This document shows positions 7,840-16,500 of a DNA stretch of 24,064 nt, in pieces. Under the pieces are notes generated by a model. It had not been told where the DNA came from. It made no database searches and saw nothing but the letters and a program-made list of their open reading frames with translations. Origin of the DNA: a virus; IMG/VR virus record IMGVR_UViG_3300040960_001436, positions 1 to 24,064 of that record; one strand, 5' to 3'. Positions within the stretch are counted from its first letter, which is position 1, and every line of letters begins with the position of its first letter. Position numbers and translations under genes: made by a program.

Positions 7840-8408
7840 TGACCAACATTTGGGCAGAAACTTGTGCGCCAGGCCACCATTACGTGGCAGGCGCTAAGTT
7901 GCGCCCATTGTCATTCGGTCACGCTCTGCTGATGGAGCGCATAGGGCTTAACGAGATACTAACGCCGCTTGAATTCCATTGCTTTATTGGTATTTGCTCG
8001 CGCACTTATGAGCAAGCCGTCAAATGGTTGGGCTGGTATTTATCGCCTGTTGGGCAATGGTACTACGCCAGAAAGCCAATGCCGCGCGACAAAAACGCGG
8101 CACTTGCGGAGGCGATGGAATACGCTTTGCAGGCTCAACAATTGCCCGAACTATTAGGCAGCGAAGATAGCGTTGAAGCCGGTGCGCGTTATGGTGCGCC
8201 GTTGCTGCAAATTATCCGCTCAACAGCTTTAGAGCATTTGAATTATCAACCCGACAAAATAAATGATGCTCCTTTTGGGCAATTGGTTTGGGATATATTG
8301 GCAAGAAACGAAATGCGGGGCGGGGCAAAAATTATACACGGCGAACTTGCAGCAGGATTAGCAGTTTTGCAGCAACTGCAACAAACACGAACGGAGGCGC
8401 AAACTTGA
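7839..8408 (+). CDS. Tail assembly chaperone candidate (lambda gpG position)
   Basis: A 189-residue, mainly helical protein that starts at the last base of the preceding stop codon. The N-terminal part (LRPLSFGHALLMERIGLN, then TPLEFHCFIGICSRTYEQAVKWL) resembles bacterial-virus tail-region proteins with a short substrate-like start, and the C-terminus is helical (IIHGELAAGLAVLQQLQQTRTEA). Its place between tube and tape measure is that of the tail assembly chaperone, which guards the tape measure during tail assembly. I could not find a convincing slippery heptamer for the usual -1 frameshift product. Function inferred from position. Confidence 0.5.
   Translation: MTNIWAETCAPGHHYVAGAKLRPLSFGHALLMERIGLNEILTPLEFHCFIGICSRTYEQAVKWLGWYLSPVGQWYYARKPMPRDKNAALAEAMEYALQAQQLPELLGSEDSVEAGARYGAPLLQIIRSTALEHLNYQPDKINDAPFGQLVWDILARNEMRGGAKIIHGELAAGLAVLQQLQQTRTEAQT
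8393..8397 (+). promoter_or_regulatory. Shine-Dalgarno GGAGG deciding the TTG start of the tape measure gene
   Basis: GGAGG sits 7 nt before TTG at 8405, and that TTG overlaps the upstream TGA (TTGA). It is one of few strong SD sequences in a window where most ATG starts have none. It argues for the TTG start over the 39-codon N-terminal extension that the open frame allows. Confidence 0.75.
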
Positions 8409-9247
8409 GCTTTTTAAATTTTAAACTTGGGCTAGACATCCGCGCATTCAACGCAGGCATAACCAAAGCACGCGCCAGCTTTAACAGTTGGAGCAAGGAC
8501 GCCATAAAAGGCGTTGGTGGTCAAATCGCTGGCGCAATGGCTCTGGAAAATGTCGTTCGCAGCGTTGGCGGTCTTTACAGGGACGCCGCACAAATACAAA
8601 GGGAAGCGTTTGCGCTGGGGATTTCCACCGACGAATATCAGGCGCTAGGAAAACAAGCGCGTTTGGCTGGGGTTGATGTCCAGGATTTGGTCGATGCGAT
8701 GAATGACTTAAACGTTCGCCAGTATGACGCCATCGACGGAAGCAAAGAGATGCAAAAAATCTTTGAGCGCTACGGTGTCACATTTGAGGATGGTGCAAAA
8801 AGCATTCGGCAACCAATGGACCTTTTCCGCGAGTTTGCCACGGGCATGGCAAAAAGCGGATTGTCACAAGGGCAAATTTTGCGCGACCTCGACGAAACCA
8901 TGAGCGACACAGGCAAGCGTTTAGCGTTTGGAGTTATGCAAGGATTTTTCGAGAACTTGGACTTGAGTGGCGTCAGATACAAAGGCGAACAAATCGGGGA
9001 ATTTGCTTCAGCTTATAGGGAACTGGAGCAGACAAAGGCCGACATTGCCGACTACAGCGTTTATGCGATGAAATACTGGTCAGACCTAATCGGCAGCGGA
9101 TTGGGTTCATATATGGGCGCCGTAGCAACCGCACCGCAGGAACGACAGTCCGCTTTAATGCAGCGCAAGCTGGATGAACGACTAGCAGAACAAACCAAAA
9201 CCTTGAAGTCGATTGACACCAACACCAAGCCGTTAATTTTCCGATGA
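8405..9247 (+). CDS. Short tail tape measure protein, TTG start
   Basis: A 280-residue helical protein. After SFLNFKLGLDIRAFNAGITKARASFNSW it has a Gly/Ala membrane-like stretch (GVGGQIAGAMALENVVRSVGG, about residues 36-56). Then comes IQREAFALGISTDEYQALGKQARLAGVDVQDLVDAMNDL, a pattern common in tape measure proteins. The tape measure sets tail length and enters the cell with DNA. At about 0.15 nm per residue this would give a tail of only about 42 nm. The TTG start is supported by GGAGG at 8393 and the TTGA overlap. The upstream extension in this frame is low-complexity and lies wholly inside the previous gene. The stop overlaps the next ATG. Confidence 0.7.
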   Translation: MSFLNFKLGLDIRAFNAGITKARASFNSWSKDAIKGVGGQIAGAMALENVVRSVGGLYRDAAQIQREAFALGISTDEYQALGKQARLAGVDVQDLVDAMNDLNVRQYDAIDGSKEMQKIFERYGVTFEDGAKSIRQPMDLFREFATGMAKSGLSQGQILRDLDETMSDTGKRLAFGVMQGFFENLDLSGVRYKGEQIGEFASAYRELEQTKADIADYSVYAMKYWSDLIGSGLGSYMGAVATAPQERQSALMQRKLDERLAEQTKTLKSIDTNTKPLIFR

Positions 9248-10122
9248 GCCTACAATTTCGAGGAACAACAGCGCTAACCGTCGAAAACATCGAACGCAGT
9301 TACAGCGAAAGCAACGGATGGGAAAGCGTCTACCGCTACAAGGGGCAATGGGCAAGCATTGACGCGGCAAAAACTAATCCGGCTTACGTTGGCAACGCCT
9401 CGCGCGTTAACGTGCAACAAGAGCCTGGCGGCTACGGTGTGCTAGAGGTAACTTTCGCCAGTCTGGACAACAGCCTAGAGCAAACAACAACCGACACACC
9501 CGATACCGACAACTGGACATTTACTCCTTACAAGGTTCAAAAATACGTCTGGGAAGCGCCTTATTTCAACGTGCTAAATGACGCGCGAATAACAAGCGGA
9601 AGCAATTTGCCAGGGCACAAAAAGCGCTTACTGATGGCCGTTGAAGCATACAAGGCTACATCCCAATCAAATGCCTCCAGCAATGATTTTACAAACCCAA
9701 GCGAAGTCGCTGACTTTATCACTTACATTGACTCAGTGAGCGGTTTAAGTGCCTCACAAAAACAAGCAGCGCGTGACCTTTGCTGGATGCTGATAAACGA
9801 TGTGGAAACCTACGAGGTGAGCAAATACAGCTTGCGGAATACGCGCATTGTTCCAGCCAACACCACGCTTGCAGTAAACCACATTTACACCGGTTACCAA
9901 TGGACAACAAACAGAGTTGTTGATTTGATTTTAAGCCAAAAAGTAAGCGTCACAAAATATGCAATTTGCGGCGATTTGCTAACGCAATTTAGCGGCACCT
10001 ATTGGCGCAAAGAAGCGCCAGTTATCAATGAGCTGACAGGCGGCAAATTTGAAATCGTGCAGGAGTTCACAAACTTTGACGATGGAGAGCTAAACTATTT
10101 ATTGCACCCAATTTTTTCATGA
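9244..10122 (+). CDS. Tail-region protein of unknown family
   Basis: A 292-residue protein directly after the tape measure (ATGA overlap), where distal tail or baseplate proteins are usually encoded. The N-terminal 90 residues look beta-rich (ENIERSYSESNGWESVYRYKGQWASI, GYGVLEVTFASLD). The middle has helices (SEVADFITYIDSVSGLSASQKQAARDLCWMLINDV), and the C-terminus is mixed, ending with FDDGELNYLLHPIFS. I do not recognise a family. A distal tail or hub-associated role is inferred from gene order only. Confidence 0.6.
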   Translation: MSLQFRGTTALTVENIERSYSESNGWESVYRYKGQWASIDAAKTNPAYVGNASRVNVQQEPGGYGVLEVTFASLDNSLEQTTTDTPDTDNWTFTPYKVQKYVWEAPYFNVLNDARITSGSNLPGHKKRLLMAVEAYKATSQSNASSNDFTNPSEVADFITYIDSVSGLSASQKQAARDLCWMLINDVETYEVSKYSLRNTRIVPANTTLAVNHIYTGYQWTTNRVVDLILSQKVSVTKYAICGDLLTQFSGTYWRKEAPVINELTGGKFEIVQEFTNFDDGELNYLLHPIFS

Positions 10123-10334
10123 GATTTCGACGATTAAGCCAGTTCTCGGTCCGCGGAATTTTAGATTCCATTCGCGCTTTGCAGGAAGCGGTTGAAGCGC
10201 TACAGCCGCAAAAATCAAGCGGCACGCTTATCGACTACAGTCCGCAGGGCGTAAACATTCGCGCGTCCAAACTAGCACGCACAAGTGGCGGCGGCGCAGC
10301 ACCGACGACAGACCAGCCCGCGCGGTGGCAGTGA
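10119..10334 (+). CDS. Small tail-region protein of unknown function
   Basis: A 71-residue protein whose ATG overlaps the preceding stop by 4 bp. It has a basic N-terminus, a single amphipathic helix (GILDSIRALQEAVEALQPQ) and an ending rich in Gly, Ser, Pro and Ala (TSGGGAAPTTDQPARW). A short helical trimerisation segment or a tail-tip accessory part would fit, but I do not recognise it. It ends the run of overlapping tail genes; a 69-bp AT-rich gap follows. Confidence 0.5.
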   Translation: MRFRRLSQFSVRGILDSIRALQEAVEALQPQKSSGTLIDYSPQGVNIRASKLARTSGGGAAPTTDQPARWQ

Positions 10335-10403
10335 GAAAAATACACATTTTGAATATATATATTAGAAGGCTCTAGTTAGCACGAAACTAAATTTGGAGAT
10401 ATT

Positions 10404-12233
10404 ATGGGAACAGAAAAATTCATCGCATTCAAAGAGGACGGCAGCGCATACAGACTCAAAGGGCGCATCCTGCGCTTTCTGGATAACGAACCAGTCAGCG
10501 AGGCCGACAAAACCAACATCAGAAGCACGCTATCGGTGCCAGCAAGCGCCGAAGGGTTGACGCCAGCAAACAACCTGAGCGACTTGGACAGCGCAGCCAC
10601 AGCGCGAACAAATTTAAGCGTCAACTCCATTGACGAGGATGCACAGGCTAATGGCACGAAGGTCACGGCACCGTCGATGTATTTCAACGGGAGTTCTTAT
10701 GTAGAGGTGGCTGATGATGACAAGCTCTCATTTACGGATGGTGCTGATGATTTGCCCTTCTCCGTTTCGGCTTGGGTGAAGATGGGGGATGCCACATCCT
10801 TCCCGATTGTAGCGAAATTCCCAACGACCGTAGCTCAGCGTGAGTGGACGTTTGGCACAACTGGGTCTGATTACTTTGAGCTTAATCTGCTGGACACTGC
10901 TGGTGGGTTTGAGTCGGCACGGACAACATCCACAGTCACGTCTTACGAGGGGCAGTGGACACACGTTTGCGCCACGTTTGAGGGAGCAGGTCCAAATTCT
11001 TCAAACTCATTTGCAAATGCCAGTTCTGGAATTTCTCTATATATTAACGGCGTCTCCCAAGCCGTTACTAGTGATGACAGTGGGACATATGTTGGGATGT
11101 CTAACACCGTTGGACCCGTTTATATTGGTCGAGCAGCTAACTCATATGCCAAAGGCTCCATCCGTGACTGCAAAATCTTCAACCGAGAACTCACATCCAC
11201 CGAAATCGCCCAACTCGCCCGTGGCAACGATTTGGGATTTGCAGATGAGTGGGGTGGGGCTAACGGTGGTGCTTATGCCAGTGATTTCAGTGCCGGGGTT
11301 GATGGCTGGGTCGCCCTGAGTAACGTAACTTTGACTGGGAATGTGGACTCTATTGGGGGAGGTGTGAACGATAACTTGCGGCTTATCCCAAACACCACCA
11401 ACGGGCTGCACTCAATGTATAAGAATGCGCTAACCGAGGGCAAACGGTTTAGGGTGTCATTTGATTATTACATTCCGGGTGCTGCTAACAGCAATATTGA
11501 TGGATTTCGGGTTGTACTAGGGTCTGCCGGAGACGTTAGTAACGTGGTGTCAGCAACAACCGATTTGTGGACAAGCCACGAATTTGAGGGGGTTTGTGAT
11601 ACTGGTAGCGGGTTGCTTTTAATCTACGCCACAGACGGAGGTAATACCACGTTTCAGGACGCTGGTGGAGATGACACGATGTATATTCGCAATGTCAAAG
11701 TAACCGAAATCGGAACACTAGCAGACTTCCGCAGCGAACGCTACGACACCAGCACCAACAAGCTGTATGACATCTCAGACAATGCCTTTGTCGGCACAGG
11801 AACCAGTGTCAGCCTTACTGGTCGGGAAGTGCCTGTATATGAGACTGGAACGTGGACTCCTTCCATTACATTTGGTGGTGGGTCAACTGGAATCGGTTAT
11901 TCTGCGCAGGAAGGTGTTTACACACGAATAGGTAATACGTGCTTTGTAGCTGGAGTGGTGACACTGTCATCCGTTGGCTCTGACACAGGGACGGCACGTT
12001 TGGCTGGTTTGCCATTCTTGAATCACAATATGACAGCGACAAGCTACGGTTCCTCATCCGTTGTCGCTTTTGATATGACCGGACTCACCTCTGTTGTAAA
12101 TCTGCTGAACGAGGACAATCAGCCGAATGCTATTCTTTACGACTCCGGAGCAACGGGTGGGACTGCTGTGACTAACGGCAACTTCACATCGACGAGCAGT
12201 TTGAGGTTTTCGATGACCTACCAAATTCAATAA
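10404..12233 (+). CDS. Receptor-binding / tail fibre protein with LamG-like lectin domain
   Basis: A 609-residue multidomain fibre. Residues 1-75 are an attachment-like part ending in a fibre linker (NNLSDLDSAATARTNLSV, 57-73). Residues about 90-272 form a laminin-G/concanavalin-like fold (APSMYFNGSSYVEVADDDKL, PFSVSAWVKMG, QWTHVCATF, SLYINGVSQ, GSIRDCKIFNRELTSTEIAQL). Residues about 288-438 look like a carbohydrate-binding jelly roll (FSAGVDGWVALSNVTLTGN, FDYYIPG, TMYIRNVKVTEIG). The end (about 480-609) resembles phage fibre knobs (GTWTPSITFGGG, YTRIGNTCFVAGVVTL, ARLAGLPF). It probably binds host surface glycans. GGAGA at 10395-10399 precedes the ATG. Base use in the middle differs from neighbours (more GGG, TCT, CGG), suggesting modular exchange. 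Confidence 0.82.
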   Translation: MGTEKFIAFKEDGSAYRLKGRILRFLDNEPVSEADKTNIRSTLSVPASAEGLTPANNLSDLDSAATARTNLSVNSIDEDAQANGTKVTAPSMYFNGSSYVEVADDDKLSFTDGADDLPFSVSAWVKMGDATSFPIVAKFPTTVAQREWTFGTTGSDYFELNLLDTAGGFESARTTSTVTSYEGQWTHVCATFEGAGPNSSNSFANASSGISLYINGVSQAVTSDDSGTYVGMSNTVGPVYIGRAANSYAKGSIRDCKIFNRELTSTEIAQLARGNDLGFADEWGGANGGAYASDFSAGVDGWVALSNVTLTGNVDSIGGGVNDNLRLIPNTTNGLHSMYKNALTEGKRFRVSFDYYIPGAANSNIDGFRVVLGSAGDVSNVVSATTDLWTSHEFEGVCDTGSGLLLIYATDGGNTTFQDAGGDDTMYIRNVKVTEIGTLADFRSERYDTSTNKLYDISDNAFVGTGTSVSLTGREVPVYETGTWTPSITFGGGSTGIGYSAQEGVYTRIGNTCFVAGVVTLSSVGSDTGTARLAGLPFLNHNMTATSYGSSSVVAFDMTGLTSVVNLLNEDNQPNAILYDSGATGGTAVTNGNFTSTSSLRFSMTYQIQ

Positions 12234-12239
12234 AATACT

Positions 12240-12542
12240 ATGGACCCAAAAATCACATATCTACGAGGCCAGATAGCTGGCATTGACGCACAGCTAGCTG
12301 CCGACAACGGCAAATCCACAGTCCTCCAACTGCTCGGCAAAGCGAAGGCATTGCTGTCAGCTCGGGAGTCATTAAGCGAACCAGTCAACCGTGCCAACAC
12401 GGAAGTTCTGCTTATGCAGGTGTCCGGTGCGGTCGCTGCATACAATGCGGCAAATCAAGTCACGATGGATTCGGTTGATGACATTCTGGCTGGCTTCGAC
12501 GCTGCTGTTGTGCCTGCGGATGATGCTGCACCTGCCGAATAA
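12240..12542 (+). CDS. Small helical protein of unknown function
   Basis: A 100-residue, Ala-rich helical protein between the receptor-binding gene and the holin candidate. It has an N-terminal helix (TYLRGQIAGIDAQLAADNG), a middle helix (LLGKAKALLSARESLSEPVN) and an acidic Ala/Pro tail (FDAAVVPADDAAPAE). No transmembrane segment or signal peptide is seen. It could be a fibre chaperone or accessory, given its place next to the fibre, but I do not recognise a family. No SD; the stop codon overlaps the next start by one base. Confidence 0.5.
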   Translation: MDPKITYLRGQIAGIDAQLAADNGKSTVLQLLGKAKALLSARESLSEPVNRANTEVLLMQVSGAVAAYNAANQVTMDSVDDILAGFDAAVVPADDAAPAE

Positions 12543-12730
12543 TGCAAAACGGGTGGGCAGAAAACTTGAAGGTGTCGCTTGTCGGGGCGGTGGGTTTCAC
12601 CGTCACCGGCAGCACACTAGACGAATGGTTGAGGCTTGGCATCGCCTTTGCAACTTTGATTTACATGGGCTTTAAGGCTGCAAGTGCGGCGCGTGATTAT
12701 TTTAAAAACGAAAATGAAAAAGTGGATTGA
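12542..12730 (+). CDS. Small membrane protein, holin candidate (pinholin-like size)
   Basis: A 62-residue protein with two hydrophobic stretches: VSLVGAVGFTVTG (about 11-23, weak) and LRLGIAFATLIYMGFKAASA (about 30-49, strong). A charged tail follows (RDYFKNENEKVD). Size, hydrophobic layout and charged C-terminus resemble small class II holins such as phage 21 S. Holins permeabilise or depolarise the inner membrane to trigger lysis. The next gene is a lipoprotein that begins inside its 3' end, and a SleB hydrolase with an N-terminal export signal lies at 18299. The call is by topology, not family recognition. Confidence 0.6.
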   Translation: MQNGWAENLKVSLVGAVGFTVTGSTLDEWLRLGIAFATLIYMGFKAASAARDYFKNENEKVD

Positions 12731-13157
12731 ATTGGTATTTTTATGCACGGCAATTATTACATTGAGCGGATGCAGCACGCTAGAAAAAGCAACAGGCTGG
12801 GCGCTTGAGCAGGACGTGCAAACGCAAATAGTGGACGGCAAAGAAATAACGTCAACGAATTGGGTAGTGCGCCCATCCGTTGAAAACGGTTTGCGCATTA
12901 CTGGCAGCATAATACCTGGCGCTGGCGGCTTTTTAAGCGAGGGCATTATTGCCGCTTTGGCAGCGTTTGCCGCTTATCGCGGGCGCCAGTGGAAAAAGGC
13001 AGCAGTGGATGCGGTGGACGCTGGGCAACAATTCAAACGCGCACTGGACAAAACAAACGGCAAAGCAAAAATCGCTGACATTGTGAGCGGCTTAAAAACA
13101 CAGCAAAAATCAAACGGCACTTTTGCGTTTATTAAAAGTATACTAGAAAAGATTTAA
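12714..13157 (+). CDS. Phage lipoprotein near the lysis genes
   Basis: A 147-residue protein with a clear type II signal peptide: MKKW, a hydrophobic core (LVFLCTAIITLSGC) and lipobox L-S-G-C with Cys20 as the lipidation site. After a polar segment comes a hydrophobic stretch (GFLSEGIIAALAAFAAYRG) and a basic amphipathic helical end. The ATG at 12714 was chosen because it places the signal peptide correctly; an in-frame upstream ATG at 12684 would add ten residues. It overlaps the holin candidate by 17 bp. Lipoproteins beside holins are often involved in outer-membrane disruption or superinfection exclusion; which applies is not visible. Confidence 0.7.
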   Translation: MKKWIELVFLCTAIITLSGCSTLEKATGWALEQDVQTQIVDGKEITSTNWVVRPSVENGLRITGSIIPGAGGFLSEGIIAALAAFAAYRGRQWKKAAVDAVDAGQQFKRALDKTNGKAKIADIVSGLKTQQKSNGTFAFIKSILEKI

Positions 13158-13158
13158 T

Positions 13159-13554
13159 ATGGCAGCCTCAGAAATTTCTACTTCACTCTTTCGAGACTTT
13201 TCCACAGCCACTTACGGCAACCAGGGACTGAACGCGACCGATGCGACAGAATACACTATTTTGACAAGCGGCAGCGGTAATGGTGTTAAGTTTCAGTTTT
13301 CGCAAGCGGGCTGGATGCTGCTTTATAATAGCAGCGGCGGAAGCATCACCTACACCGTCCTGCTGCCAGAGCCTTCGCAATACCAAACGTTGGGCGTCAC
13401 ATTTACCGACAAAACCATCACGGTTGCCGCTGGGCAAGTCCATTTGGTGAGCCTAGATAGCCGCTACAAACACGATGACGGCTTTATTTACGTGGAAACC
13501 AACACCAGCAGCGCCGCGCATTTGCAAGTGGTAAAACGCTACACAATCAGCTAA
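13159..13554 (+). CDS. Beta-rich probable virion protein, unknown family
   Basis: A 131-residue beta-rich protein (GVKFQFSQAGWMLLYNSSGGSITYTVLLPEP, then VTFTDKTITVAAGQVHLVSLDSRYKHDDGFIYVETN). The alternation of short strands and turns resembles a small jelly-roll or a decoration or fibre-type domain. It lies just before the 1225-residue tail gene, 9 bp upstream of its ATG, so they are probably co-transcribed. I do not recognise a family. A role as accessory tail or decoration protein is inferred from gene order. Confidence 0.5.
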   Translation: MAASEISTSLFRDFSTATYGNQGLNATDATEYTILTSGSGNGVKFQFSQAGWMLLYNSSGGSITYTVLLPEPSQYQTLGVTFTDKTITVAAGQVHLVSLDSRYKHDDGFIYVETNTSSAAHLQVVKRYTIS

Positions 13555-13563
13555 GGTGCGCTT

Positions 13564-16500
13564 ATGGCGCTACAATACACACGCGCGGCGACAGTAGCCA
13601 AAGGCGCCGCGATAACATCGAGCCAATGGAATAAACTATGTGATGCTGTCAACGACCGCTTGCTTGGCGGCGTTGGCGACCCTACTTATCGCTTGCATTG
13701 GTTTTGGCATTCCCTGTTTCGCAACCTTCGACAAAACAATGGCCTCCTGTATGCTCCAGAGGACGAATGGTGGAAAATCTACGCGCATGTTCAGCCAGAC
13801 GAGGCTACATTTCCAACAGCGAGCGCAGGAGACCCAGAGGGTGCATTTTTAGGCAACCCAATCGCCGGGTTTGTTTTTGGTAATAGCGACCAAGACATCA
13901 AAAGCGAAGCGGGGCGCTTGTCTTGGGATGGCGTCGATGAAACAGGAATCCTTTTGCACAACGTAGCAGGCGCACCCGCTAGCGATTCCGAAAAATGGGA
14001 CATTGGACGCTACCAGCGCGGAGTTGTTGACGGCGCCAACACTAGCGACCTATCGCTCGCCAACGCTTTGCAAGCTGCGCGAGGTCATTTTACTTTTGGA
14101 TTCTTCCGATGGTACCAACGCGCATACGGTGGTTTTTTGCCTAAGCCTGCATACCTTGGCCAATGCGCGGACATGCCAGACTTCCCAAGCTACGGCCTTA
14201 AATTTAAAAACACCACCACCAGCACAACAACCAGCTATTCCACTTGTCCAGGCGTTGCTGGCGCTGTTTTTTCATGGTGGCGCACTGCCAGAAACTACGT
14301 TTTGCTCAATTGGGATGGCACTATCACTTATTTACCAACGGACGAATATGTGGAAGGGCCATACGATGGCGAATTCGACGATGCATCGCTTGAGCATCCA
14401 AACGGCGAACAACTAGCACTAGCGCTTAACTATTTCATCGAGCCATTTCGAGGCACTGCCGCCGAGCAAGCGGCTAGCGGCTACAAAGTGCAGGACAAGG
14501 CTTTCGATTTTGAAGGATTTTTCACGCGGCAATATTACCTTGCCCCAGCATACGGTGAAGACGATGGCAGCGGCACAATCGAGGCGACCTATGAACGTTT
14601 CGAGTTTAACAACGCATACGGCCCTAACACATATGGAAGCCTGCCTGTTAGCGGCTTTCAATATTACAACATACATGCCGGTTTTGTTTTAGCTGGAGTT
14701 TTGGCTTTTCGCAAAGCAGGAAGCGGTGATAAGGAATTTGCAATTGAAGTGGACGGCAGCGAAATAGGGCGCCTGACAATTGCCAACGGGGACGACAGCG
14801 CGAGCCTTTGGTTTGAAGCGCCAGCAGGCGGTCAAGTCAAAGTCAAAACCATCACTGGCATGGGCGCCACCGATGAAACATATGTTGAGATTGCCGAGCT
14901 GCTGGAATACCTGCCAGAAAACGAAGACGCTTATTTAGTGCTACGTTGCGCCAGCGCCGACAACTCTACCAATGACGCGGAAGGCACCAGCACAACCCAG
15001 CCGAAAGATATTTCAGACGCATATTTTCGGCACGGCATGATTTATAACGGCAACCGTGAAGATGTGCAGGATGATACAGTTTCCCTCAACAAAAACCCAG
15101 TTTATCGGAGCGTTGCCGAAAAAGTGCGGGAGCGTTTGCGCATGGTGGACAGACATGGTTTAGTTGGCTATGAGGTGAGCAACAACAAAAGCATTTTGTA
15201 TTTTAACCGTCGCGCTTTTGGGTTGTCGTATGCAGACCAATTTGAAGGCATCGGCCCATCACCTGACGTAGTGGTTAGCGGCGCCATACAATCAGGCGTT
15301 GAATACACAGTTACGGGCGGCACAAGCATTACCTACAACGGCGCCACCGTAGCGGCAGGCGCTCAGTTCACTGGCGTTTTTGGCGTTAAGACATACAGCA
15401 AAACAGCGGGCACAGAATCAGTCTTTGAATACGAGGGCATCCGCAACACAGCGCCCGAAGGCGGCTATGATAACAGGTGGAGTATGTTTATCCAGAGCAT
15501 GAGCTACCAAGCAGCCAGCGGCAGCGCATACAAACCGGACGCATATACCGATATTATTGGATGGGGGCATGACAGGTGCGCTATGTTTTCCGATGACTGG
15601 ACAAACATCGCAGGCGCTGGCACGCCGCCAGGTAAAGAAATTTTGCCATTTGTCACGCCTTATCCTGGCGCTTATTTGCAGCGCAGCGAAAACCCCACAG
15701 GCTACCGCTACCTACTAAACACACACGAACCACCGGACGCATACAGCTCGACGAGCAACCTGATTACAGCGGCCAACGGCGCAGACTGTGACACACTCCA
15801 AGAAGAAGGCGATTGCACAGGCGTTGAGGCACACTATAAAAGTTGCAAAGTTTACGAACCAGATTATCGCGTCGTCAGCGTGCGCGATGCAGGAAGCAAC
15901 CAAGTGCGGGTAGAGCTTGACCGCCGCCTTGAATACAACGAAGACGCGCCAGGAACAATTGCGAACACAAGCACCAGCCGTAACACATACATCACAGCAG
16001 ACAGCACAGGCGCCACCAATGGCGGCTACCGCACCCATGAAAACGCAGTTGTCGAATATTTGCGATACACTGTAGACGGTGGCGCAGATTGCGGGCAACG
16101 CATCGGAGACTTTGCACCAGACGCAGATGCAGGTAGCGGTTGGGACAGTAGCAGCATACAAGGCGCATGTATGCCGCGTTTTTATTTCACGCGCCTTATT
16201 CCAAAAGTCTACGAGGACGGCAACAACACATACCAAACCACTGACGCGCTCATGAGAAGCGACGAGATGACGTGGCTGGAGAGTGTCTTACGGGCTATTT
16301 GTAGCGGCTATATCGACGAAGCAAGCAGCAACGGGCAAAGACAGTATGTGGACAGCAACGGACGCACCCAGTGCTACGACAAGCGCCTGTATGATTATAC
16401 TTTTGAAAACCTAATGGTGGCGGCCAATGGCAAACCGCATTTTCGAGAGTTGCCAACGACAGAACGCGCTGATGCTTTCAAAGGCTTTGGACCGCTTCCT

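Noticed and set aside
8288-8404. N-terminal extension of the tape measure frame from TTG 8288, or a -1 frameshift product from the chaperone-position gene
   Set aside because: The extension lies wholly inside the upstream gene, has low-complexity shadow-like sequence, and GGAGG plus TTGA overlap support a start at 8405. No good slippery heptamer in phase was found.
10335-10403. Promoter in the AT-rich gap before the receptor-binding gene
   Set aside because: TATATT-like -10 sequences exist (for example 10358-10363), but no credible -35 box at the right spacing; left unannotated.
15715-16236. 173-codon open frame on the minus strand
   Set aside because: It is antisense to the 1225-residue tail gene, with Cys/Val/Ala-rich shadow composition and no start context.
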